NCBI GenBank assembly: GCA_030837305.1
Contig: JAUPKT010000168.1
Location: 1 to 8,036, forward strand
Reading direction: 5' to 3'
DNA from: Thermodesulfobacteriota bacterium
GTDB taxonomy: Bacteria; Desulfobacterota; Desulfomonilia; Desulfomonilales; Desulfomonilaceae
DNA: 8,036 nucleotides
Shown here: piece by piece, positions 1 to 5,742 of the stretch
Numbering within the stretch: position 1 is the first letter of the stretch
How the letters are laid out: each line of letters begins with the position of its first letter
Notes under the pieces: model-generated
What the model was told of the DNA's origin: nothing
What the model saw: only the letters and a program-made list of their open reading frames with translations
Databases searched by the model: none
Position numbers and translations under genes: made by a program

Positions 1-100
1 CAGGCTGACAAGGTTCGATAACGAGGCACAGACGTATTCATTGACACATAATACCATGGTTGTTTCGCCGTGGTAAGAAGAGCTGGCAATGGATTGACGC

Positions 101-105
101 GAGGG
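101..105 (+). promoter_or_regulatory. Ribosome binding site that favours the TTG start of radA
   Basis: GAGGG lies 8 bases before a TTG codon at 114. The open frame continues upstream to a TTG at 60 and also has a GTG at 105, but neither has a comparable Shine-Dalgarno sequence. Starting at 114 makes the protein begin MKTETLFVCQECG, which is how RadA proteins usually begin. This is a sequence observation combined with knowledge of the family. Confidence 0.5.
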
Positions 106-113
106 TGCACCCT

Positions 114-1475
114 TTGAAAACGGAAACTCTATTCGTATGTCAGGAATGCGGGAAGCAATTCCCAAAATGGATGGGGAAATGCCAGGGATGTGGCGCCTGG
201 AACTCAGTTGTCGAGACCAAAATTACGCGGGAAATCTCACAGGCGAAGCCCCTCGTTGATGCCGATGGCGGAATTGTGCTTCCCATCACAGATATTTCTT
301 CTGAGCCTCAACAGAAGCTGACGCTCGGCCTCGGGGAGCTGAATCGAGTCCTCGGAGGCGGACTCGTGCGGAGAAGCGTTGTCCTCGTGGCTGGAGATCC
401 GGGCATCGGAAAGAGTACTTTGCTCATGCAGGCGCTTGCCAATCTTTCGGCCAGGGGTCTCAAAACACTCTACGTGTCCGGTGAAGAATCCGCAGAGCAG
501 CTTAGACTACGGGCGGATAGACTCGGGATAAGCAGTCCCGATTTTTTGATCTTAATAGAGAATCGGCTCGAACCCCTTGTGGACAAACTGGAGCAGGTGC
601 AGCCTGCCGTAATAGTGATTGATTCCATACAGTCCTTTTCTTGTCAGGATGTGGAATCACATCCAGGCAGCGTATCACAGGTCAGAGAGGTAGCAGGCCG
701 GGTAATTCAACGTATCAAAGCAAGCTCCTCATCTTGTCTCATCGTGGGTCACGTCACGAAAGAGGGTGCCATAGCAGGACCAAAGATGCTGGAGCACATG
801 GTGGATACTGTTGTGTATTTTGAGGGTGACCGCGGTCATCCTTTCCGGATTTTACGTGCCGTAAAGAATCGTTTCGGACCAATAAGTGAGATCGGGGTGT
901 TCCAGATGCACGAATTCGGTCTGGAAGAGGTGACAAATCCTTCCGAACTTTTCCTGTCGGAGCGTCCAGAAGCAGTTTCCGGTTCTGTGGTGACTGGGCT
1001 CATGGAGGGTTCGCGACCCATACTGACCGAGATTCAGGCGCTGGTGACCGGGCCTGTCCTAGGGCAAGGGAGACGGACATGCATCGGGGTAGAATCACCT
1101 CGCCTTGCGTTGCTGCTGGCTGTCATGGAAAAGAGATTAGGCTTGAACTTGGGAGACCACGATGTCTTTGTCAACGCAGTTGGAGGAATTCGCGCTACGG
1201 AACCTGCGGCGGATCTTGCCGTGTTTGCATCTCTCTTGTCCTCAGTAGTGGATAGGCCCATACGTGCAGGTTCTCTGGTGATCGGCGAGGTCGGGCTTTC
1301 CGGCGAAATTCGCAGAGTTTCGAGATGCGCAGATCGCATAAACGAGGCGGTTCGGCTCGGATTCCGGCGAATATTGTTGCCGGTTTCCGATGTCTCAGGA
1401 CTTCGTTCCCAGGCCGATGTTAGTATTATCGGATTGCAGCGCGTCACAGATCTGCGTGACGCATTGTTCGACTAG
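114..1475 (+). CDS. radA: DNA repair protein RadA (Sms)
   Basis: RadA is a RecA-like, hexameric DnaB-type ATPase that helps branch migration and processing of recombination intermediates in the cytoplasm. From the chosen TTG start the protein has 453 residues, the usual length. Visible parts in order: a four-cysteine zinc finger (C9, C12, C23, C26); Walker A GDPGIGKST at 94-102; Walker B ending in D170 (VIVIDS); the RadA-specific KNRFG motif at 251-255; and a Lon-protease-like C-terminal domain from about 340, with the conserved stretch VNAVGGIRATEPAADLA. All core motifs are intact. The frame could be extended to a TTG at 60, but those 18 extra residues do not look like the family. The preceding bases 1-59 hold no gene I can support; one frame ends in TAA at 19-21, possibly the tail of an upstream gene. 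A regulator gene follows 63 bases downstream on the same strand, so cotranscription is plausible. Confidence 0.95.
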   Translation: MKTETLFVCQECGKQFPKWMGKCQGCGAWNSVVETKITREISQAKPLVDADGGIVLPITDISSEPQQKLTLGLGELNRVLGGGLVRRSVVLVAGDPGIGKSTLLMQALANLSARGLKTLYVSGEESAEQLRLRADRLGISSPDFLILIENRLEPLVDKLEQVQPAVIVIDSIQSFSCQDVESHPGSVSQVREVAGRVIQRIKASSSSCLIVGHVTKEGAIAGPKMLEHMVDTVVYFEGDRGHPFRILRAVKNRFGPISEIGVFQMHEFGLEEVTNPSELFLSERPEAVSGSVVTGLMEGSRPILTEIQALVTGPVLGQGRRTCIGVESPRLALLLAVMEKRLGLNLGDHDVFVNAVGGIRATEPAADLAVFASLLSSVVDRPIRAGSLVIGEVGLSGEIRRVSRCADRINEAVRLGFRRILLPVSDVSGLRSQADVSIIGLQRVTDLRDALFD

Positions 1476-1482
1476 ACTTTGA

Positions 1483-1510
1483 TCAGGCATTTTCCATGCG
1501 TGATGCCTGA
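1483..1510. promoter_or_regulatory. Perfect 8-bp inverted repeat, possible operator
   Basis: TCAGGCAT (1483-1490) and ATGCCTGA (1503-1510) are exact reverse complements separated by 12 bases. The dyad lies in the short gap between radA and the helix-turn-helix gene, 28 bases before the latter's start. No run of T follows on either strand, so an intrinsic terminator is unlikely. Centre-to-centre spacing of 20 bases (about two helical turns) suits a dimeric helix-turn-helix protein. Autoregulation by the downstream gene is inference. Confidence 0.4.
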
Positions 1511-1538
1511 CGACGCTCGCTCTTGCAGAGGAACAACC

Positions 1539-2093
1539 ATGAAGGATTCTCAGAGAGACCTTGGCCGCCAAATACGGATGTTCAGGAAGGAGAAAGGGAT
1601 ATCCCTCACAACCTTGTCCCGATTGACGGGAATTGCTGCTTCCAATCTTAGCTCCATCGAATTGAATAAAACTTCTCCGACCCTCAGCACATTGGTCAAG
1701 ATTGCCGACGCCTTCAACATGAAGGTCGGAGAACTTCTCAATGATGTCTTATACGGGAGAGCGGTGTTTTGTCCGTCCATCAAATGCGTGAAAGAAAGTG
1801 ATGGAGGACCTGGATTGTTCATGAACTCTTTAACGTCGTACGTTCAAAAAGCTGCCTTGCAGGCGCGAGAGATCAAGATTGAAGGGGCCTCAGAAGCATT
1901 CGGGATTCCGGATGAGGCCATGGACAGATTTTTGTATTGCGTGTCCGGAACCCTAAAGATCATGGTTGAGGGTAGGACGCATAATCTCATGACCGGAGAT
2001 GGCCTGTATCTCAGGGCCTGGGTGAGAGGGGAATGCCTTCCCGTTTGCGACCATGCATGCGTCGTGCTCGTGGCAACCCACATGCGTCCCTGA
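1539..2093 (+). CDS. XRE-family transcriptional regulator with cupin-like C-terminal domain
   Basis: This is a 184-residue probable DNA-binding regulator. Residues about 8-67 form a Cro/CI-type helix-turn-helix: LGRQIRMFRKEKGISLTTLS, then the recognition-helix region AASNLSSIELNKTSPTLSTL. Residues about 100-184 read as a small cupin barrel, with FLYCVSGTLKIMVEGRTHNL followed by TGDGLYLRA, which matches the usual 'v.G.l.v...g....l..GD.l.l.a' pattern. The metal-binding histidines of typical cupins are not obvious; a CDHAC cluster sits near the end instead. The ligand is unknown. The ATG at 1539 is preferred over a TTG at 1479 because AGAGGA (1527-1532) lies 6 bases before it and the extra 20 residues look non-coding. 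Relatives of this architecture (PuuR/SutR type) sense small metabolites. It follows radA on the same strand and may be cotranscribed with it. Its target genes cannot be read from this window. Confidence 0.85.
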   Translation: MKDSQRDLGRQIRMFRKEKGISLTTLSRLTGIAASNLSSIELNKTSPTLSTLVKIADAFNMKVGELLNDVLYGRAVFCPSIKCVKESDGGPGLFMNSLTSYVQKAALQAREIKIEGASEAFGIPDEAMDRFLYCVSGTLKIMVEGRTHNLMTGDGLYLRAWVRGECLPVCDHACVVLVATHMRP

Positions 2094-2109
2094 AACCTCG
2101 CCCCCTGAC

Positions 2110-2126
2110 AAGGAGCATTTATGTGA
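2110..2126 (+). promoter_or_regulatory. Strong Shine-Dalgarno followed by an ATG-TGA start-stop
   Basis: AAGGAG (2110-2115) is followed after 5 bases by ATG (2121-2123) and immediately by TGA (2124-2126). An overlapping GTG at 2123 opens a 42-codon frame ending at 2248, mostly antisense to the 3' end of the transglycosylase gene. It may be a remnant of a lost downstream gene, a chance match, or a minimal start-stop element. The rest of the 59-base convergent gap (2094-2152) shows no clear terminator hairpin. Confidence 0.25.
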
Positions 2127-2152
2127 GAGCCGGAACTCTTGGTGGAAATGCA

Positions 2153-3184
2153 TCAATTCTTCTTCTTGGTGTACCCCTGCGCGGCCAGTTGGGCGAGGAG
2201 TTGTTTTCCCGACCCTTTTGGAACGTGGATATTATGGGAGACCTTTGATCCAGACGATTTGGCGGGGAAAACGGATTTTTCCAGGGAAATACTTGAATTA
2301 AGCTCCCATACAGTCCGAGGACTCACGCCAAGTAGTTTGGCAACGGTGGAAAGCGGTAAGTCCTTGAGAAGTACGATCTTACCCACCGTGTCAAAGTTTA
2401 CCGGCTTAGACGGCGGCGACTGAACTCCGTAGAAATCTCGGTTTCGGCTAATGATCCCTAGAGCAATCCATCGTGGCACATATTGCTCTGTTTCCTTCGG
2501 TAGTGGGGTGTCCCAGTACGAAGAGGTTCCATATAACTGCATTCGTTGTAACACACGTGTCGGTCCCGCATTGTAGGCAGCCGCAGTGAGGAACCAATCA
2601 TGAAAACCCTCTTTTTCCGGGATGCCGTCAGTGGAAGTTTTCTTGACTCGATTCATCCACGCCAGGTAGCGTGCAGCGGAATGAGTGGAATGGACAATAT
2701 CGGCCCTGTCATCCTTCCAGGGCGTGATGTTCATCTTCCAGTCGTACTGATCACATCCGGAGGGACCTTTCAGTGCGGTGGACTTGATGAATTGCCAATA
2801 CCCATAAGCACCTGCTGAAGACAGGGCTCTCCCATTAAAATTGCTTTCAATTGCAGCCAGGTAAATGAACTCGGGAGGCAAATCATATTTCTTCAGGATC
2901 GGGGAAATGGTTGCTCTGAGGGCATCGGCACGACCCAACCAAACCACCACTTTGGAACGTCTATCAAGTAAGAGATAATTAATCTCGTGAAGGATTCTTG
3001 CCCTGACATCAGGTCTCTCAAGGGGAACCTCCTGCCCGGCAAAGACCAATCCTTTCCTATCAACTGACGGTGGAAATCCGTATCGAAAGCCCTCCGGCAC
3101 TGTTTCCAGGTGCGGTGGGAGGCCATTGCAAAAGGCGGGTATAACGCACAGCATACCTATCAAAATGGCGGTAAGTCTGGTCAT
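2153..3184 (-). CDS. Secreted lytic murein transglycosylase (SLT/MltD-like)
   Basis: A 343-residue cell-wall enzyme predicted to cleave the glycan strand of peptidoglycan with formation of 1,6-anhydromuramic ends. The N-terminus (MTRLTAILIGMLCVIPAFC) is a Sec signal; C19 is not in a good lipobox, so a soluble periplasmic protein is more likely than a lipoprotein. The SLT domain spans about 95-240: LPPEFIYLAAIES with catalytic E113, then AGAYGYWQF (124-132), AYNAGP (203-208) and ETEQYVP (231-237), the standard family motifs. The C-terminus (about 262-343) resembles the MltD region after the catalytic domain (TVAKLLGVSPRTVWELNSSI), a weak LysM-like repeat, and ends in a basic KKKN tail. The ATG at 3184 is chosen because a signal peptide starts there, with GGGA 5 bases upstream; the frame could run back to a TTG at 3244, which would overlap the preceding gene. 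The repressor gene lies 40 bases upstream on the same strand, so both are probably one transcript. Confidence 0.9.
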   Translation of the reverse strand: MTRLTAILIGMLCVIPAFCNGLPPHLETVPEGFRYGFPPSVDRKGLVFAGQEVPLERPDVRARILHEINYLLLDRRSKVVVWLGRADALRATISPILKKYDLPPEFIYLAAIESNFNGRALSSAGAYGYWQFIKSTALKGPSGCDQYDWKMNITPWKDDRADIVHSTHSAARYLAWMNRVKKTSTDGIPEKEGFHDWFLTAAAYNAGPTRVLQRMQLYGTSSYWDTPLPKETEQYVPRWIALGIISRNRDFYGVQSPPSKPVNFDTVGKIVLLKDLPLSTVAKLLGVSPRTVWELNSSISLEKSVFPAKSSGSKVSHNIHVPKGSGKQLLAQLAAQGYTKKKN

Positions 3185-3224
3185 GTCATTCCCATATCCC
3201 TCGTTGAAAACTTCTCGGTTGATC

Positions 3225-4271
3225 TCAGAAGACCACGGCCACAACCCGTTCCAGAAGCATGAGGTCGGACTTCTTCATGATCATGTCCTCATAGTGAGGA
3301 TTCATGGACCTAAGAATCATTTGTTCCCCAGCCAGCCTCGTCTTCTTCACAAAGGCTTTTCCACTGGTCCGGTCCTTGAATATGACGAGATCTCCATCTC
3401 GAATTTCCTCCCGTGATTCCGGTTTGACGAAAAGTAATGTGCCGTCACCAAAAAAATCGCTGAGACTGTTGCCCCTGACCCTGACACAGTAAAGTTGCTG
3501 CGAGAGAGAGGCATGAACGCCCGGGGGCATGGGAACCTGTTCAAAACCCTCGCCTGCCGCATATCCTCCATCTGTATATTCGAAGCCCTCGCCGGCACTT
3601 ACGTGGCCGACTATGGGCACGCTGACCGTCTGTCGGCCTCCAGTGGGGCTGGAAAGCAACAGTTCAACGGCACTCATGGCTTCTCTTATTTCTCCTGATT
3701 CTGAGTTGATTTGCGCCTCATTCCGCTCACTGTCCCATGTCCACTGGAACGGTTTGTCTTTTATGTACTCCAGCAGGGCTTCCTCTACAAACTGTCGGTT
3801 TGTTCTTGCCTGAATGGTGAACGTTCTGAGCCTCGCCGGCGCATATGCTCTCTGTCCATGACCTTGTTGGTTCGTAAACAAATAGATCCTGGTCAAGAGG
3901 TCTATTACACGAGCCTCCGCAGGATGCAGCTCTAGGTACCTAATTTCGTTCGTCAGTCTCGACTGCTGCCTACTCATACGCTGCAATAAGAGAGACCTCA
4001 TTCTTGGAAATCTCGGAACGGGCTTCAGAGGAACCTTGTGCAACTCGTGTCGCACGATATCGACGAGATCAGACTCAGATACCTGTAAACTGGCCGACCA
4101 AATGCTCAACTGGGCGCGATTCCGTGGACGGCCCAAATCCGGGGGATGCTTCTTGCCGGTGAAGAGTTGCGATATATATGCCGGAGATACTTGCAATTCT
4201 TGAGCGAGCGCTTTTTGACTTTTTCCCAAGATTTGTGCTCGGGCTCTCACATATTTTGCAAAACTCTTCAC
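3225..4271 (-). CDS. LexA/CI-type self-cleaving transcriptional repressor (XRE helix-turn-helix plus S24 peptidase)
   Basis: A 348-residue repressor. Residues about 4-44 form a Cro/CI helix-turn-helix (KSQKALAQELQVS then PAYISQLFTGKK). Residues about 216-348 are an S24 (LexA/UmuD/CI) domain: Ala226-Gly227 in VGHVSAGEG as the candidate cleavage bond, nucleophile S269 in RVRGNSLSD, DGD at 292-294, and general base K309 in AFVKK. All elements for RecA-stimulated self-cleavage are present. The motif AGEGFE occurs twice (226-231 and 239-244), so there are two Ala-Gly pairs. The middle (about 50-210) is an unusually long charged region I do not recognise; LexA itself is only about 200 residues. The start is the GTG at 4271: an in-frame TGA lies three codons upstream, and GAGG lies 4 bases before the GTG. 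A strong promoter is present about 85 bases upstream. Family knowledge suggests induction by DNA damage; regulation of itself and of the following transglycosylase gene is inference. It could be a domesticated phage repressor. Confidence 0.9.
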   Translation of the reverse strand: MKSFAKYVRARAQILGKSQKALAQELQVSPAYISQLFTGKKHPPDLGRPRNRAQLSIWSASLQVSESDLVDIVRHELHKVPLKPVPRFPRMRSLLLQRMSRQQSRLTNEIRYLELHPAEARVIDLLTRIYLFTNQQGHGQRAYAPARLRTFTIQARTNRQFVEEALLEYIKDKPFQWTWDSERNEAQINSESGEIREAMSAVELLLSSPTGGRQTVSVPIVGHVSAGEGFEYTDGGYAAGEGFEQVPMPPGVHASLSQQLYCVRVRGNSLSDFFGDGTLLFVKPESREEIRDGDLVIFKDRTSGKAFVKKTRLAGEQMILRSMNPHYEDMIMKKSDLMLLERVVAVVF

Positions 4272-4356
4272 GTGACCTCAACCAATCTCCCCGCCAAATG
4301 TCTCGGCCAGTCCCTTATCGAAAGTATGGGGACCCTCGCCAAGAACTTTCCTATAA

Positions 4357-4385
4357 ATTTTATGGTGTTAATGATTGGCTGTCAA
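4357..4385 (-). promoter_or_regulatory. Sigma70-type promoter for the repressor-transglycosylase operon
   Basis: On the - strand, a perfect -35 box TTGACA (4385-4380) is followed by exactly 17 bases and a -10 box TAAAAT (4362-4357), one mismatch from consensus. Transcription would start near 4350, about 80 bases before the GTG start at 4271. A short dyad, ATAAA-T-TTTAT (4353-4363), covers the -10 box and could be part of an operator, though AT-rich DNA gives such dyads easily. It lies just past the terminator of the upstream gene, which supports an independent transcription unit. Confidence 0.75.
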
Positions 4386-4400
4386 GTTGAAGCCTTGGAT

Positions 4401-4434
4401 AAAACAGTTCCACAGGGCTGAAGCCCTGTGGAAC
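4401..4434 (-). terminator. Intrinsic terminator of the outer-membrane protein gene
   Basis: GTTCCACAGGGC (4407-4418) and GCCCTGTGGAAC (4423-4434) form a perfect 12-bp GC-rich stem with a 4-base loop. On the - strand the stem is followed by TG and then TTTT (4404-4401). It lies 33 bases after the stop codon at 4468. On the + strand no T run follows, so it acts in one direction. It separates this gene from the repressor promoter immediately beyond. Confidence 0.87.
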
Positions 4435-4467
4435 AGCTGAATGAATGGGGATGGAATCTAACTTTTT

Positions 4468-5436
4468 TTAGAAGTGAAGTGCAAAATCCAGATACGGGCC
4501 TTCGACTGCAACATCGCTATACAACCTGTTCCTGTTTCCCTCAAGCTTCCATTGCTTGTATCCGAGCTTGAATCCTGCATCAACATTCCTGCTCACCGGA
4601 GGGGCTACACCCGCTGCCATGTCCCAGGTCGAAAGCCCAAGTCCATCAAAACTCATCCAGCTAAAACGCATTTCAACATATGGTTTGAACCATGAAAAAT
4701 ACCCCGTATTCTCCGGCTCGTATCTGAGGTGGCCCCCGATAGCAGGCTGAAGCAGGGTTTGGGAGAAATCCATGGCATCCCCGTTTCCTTTGGTCACACG
4801 CTGCGTCCATTTTATGATGTGGAGATCTCCATTTGGGCCGAAGACCACGTTGCGTCCAAACGACACTTCGTAGTCGGCTCCGAGAATGAGAGATGTTATG
4901 GCGAGATCGGATTGTATTGCATCGTCCTTTCTTAAAAGGAGACCCGCAAGATTACCATCCGAAGGAATGTGACCCGACCCTGTCCATTTCCAGGGAGCGT
5001 ACTCCAACCGAGCCGCCACTTTGTCCCATAGTTTCAGGTGGGAATAAAATTCCCAGAGAGTCTTTTCGGCAGGCAACCGGAGATGCCCATGGAGATTAAG
5101 ATACGTCCCCTCTCCACCTCGACTCACCACTTTGGCCGTGCCGGTTACGGTACTCAAGACCGGACGCATCCCCAAAGCAAACGCGTAGCCGCGTTTAGGA
5201 CAGAGGATCTCGGCTCGAGAGCGCCCGGCTGCCGCCTCCCAATCCCTTTGGGAATTCGAACTCCCGAGTCTTGCCCCTTGATAGCCGGAATCAATTACAT
5301 TGCCGGAGTGAGCACGGACCTTTGCAGGGTATCTTGATGCCAAATCCGCCGCGCTTGCCGGACAAGCCGCCCCTAGGTATAGGGCAACCATAACCGCTAA
5401 GGCCCCGGTAATCATCGTGTGGCCCCTTGATGTCAT
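4468..5436 (-). CDS. Probable outer-membrane beta-barrel protein, function unknown
   Basis: I do not recognise a named family. The 322-residue protein begins with a good Sec signal peptide: a hydrophobic stretch at about 8-25 and cleavage likely after PASA (residue 29). The mature protein is rich in aromatic and glycine residues with alternating hydrophobic patterns typical of beta strands (for example WFKPYVEMRFSWMSF, FKLGYKQWKLEG, LYSDVAVEG). It ends in LDFALHF, with a C-terminal phenylalanine as in proteins inserted by the BAM complex. The first about 75 mature residues are less strand-like and contain one cysteine in AEILCPKRGY. The start is firm: GGAGG (5448-5444) lies 7 bases before the ATG. 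The gene has its own candidate promoter and a terminator, so it is likely transcribed alone. A porin-like or surface role is inference; no substrate can be named. Confidence 0.8.
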   Translation of the reverse strand: MTSRGHTMITGALAVMVALYLGAACPASAADLASRYPAKVRAHSGNVIDSGYQGARLGSSNSQRDWEAAAGRSRAEILCPKRGYAFALGMRPVLSTVTGTAKVVSRGGEGTYLNLHGHLRLPAEKTLWEFYSHLKLWDKVAARLEYAPWKWTGSGHIPSDGNLAGLLLRKDDAIQSDLAITSLILGADYEVSFGRNVVFGPNGDLHIIKWTQRVTKGNGDAMDFSQTLLQPAIGGHLRYEPENTGYFSWFKPYVEMRFSWMSFDGLGLSTWDMAAGVAPPVSRNVDAGFKLGYKQWKLEGNRNRLYSDVAVEGPYLDFALHF

Positions 5437-5680
5437 AAGCGTACCTCCAGACGGTGATAAACCGGAGCGCCCAACCCCATACCGCTATCCGATATCATTG
5501 GTGACACTGGGCTCGACCTTTCCCCGGAGAGCACCGGATTTACTCCACTGGATGGGCACTGGATTGCGCCAATCCCCACATGGTCGAATAAACTCGTACC
5601 GCAATTCGGGGGGAAAGTCAAGCTTTTTATGATGTTTATCTGAATTGATTTTGGTAGGTTATATTAAATACTTCATGTAA
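5437..5680 (-). other. Long non-coding leader with hairpin and tandem repeats
   Basis: No gene is supported between mnmE and the outer-membrane protein gene (5437-5742). The stretch holds a 6-bp hairpin (GGATTG-GCG-CAATCC on the - strand, 5561-5575) and two copies of ATCCAGTG spaced 11 bases apart (5546-5553 and 5557-5564), the second overlapping the hairpin. A second, weaker promoter may lie inside: TTGACT (5621-5616), 17 bases, TACGAG (5598-5593). A 4-bp dyad with arms CGGT and ACCG lies just upstream of the ribosome binding site. I cannot match the leader to a known riboswitch. Confidence 0.35.
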
Positions 5681-5708
5681 ATTATAGCTTTATGCGGCTC
5701 TCGGCCAA
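5681..5708 (-). promoter_or_regulatory. Candidate promoter for the outer-membrane protein gene
   Basis: On the - strand a perfect -10 box TATAAT (5686-5681) is preceded, after 16 bases, by TTGGCC (5708-5703), which matches the -35 consensus at four of six bases. The surroundings are AT-rich, unlike the genes on either side. It lies about 35 bases past the mnmE stop and would give a leader of roughly 235 bases. Confidence 0.5.
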
Positions 5709-5742
5709 AATTGTGCCTATCGTTCTTTTCATTTTATCATGA

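Noticed and set aside
41..52. TTGACA followed by CATAAT upstream of radA
   Set aside because: The -35-like and -10-like hexamers are directly adjacent rather than 16-18 bases apart, and neither has a good partner at the correct spacing, so no promoter is called.
60..113. Extended N-terminus of RadA from the TTG at 60
   Set aside because: The extra 18 residues do not resemble RadA proteins, and no ribosome binding site precedes this TTG, whereas GAGGG precedes the TTG at 114.
1034..1447. 137-codon - strand frame inside radA
   Set aside because: It is antisense to the conserved RadA Lon-like domain and its translation resembles no protein family.
2153..4271. Prophage containing the repressor and transglycosylase
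   Set aside because: No integrase, structural, holin or attachment-site sequences are seen, and the transglycosylase has a signal peptide and MltD-like layout typical of cellular enzymes.
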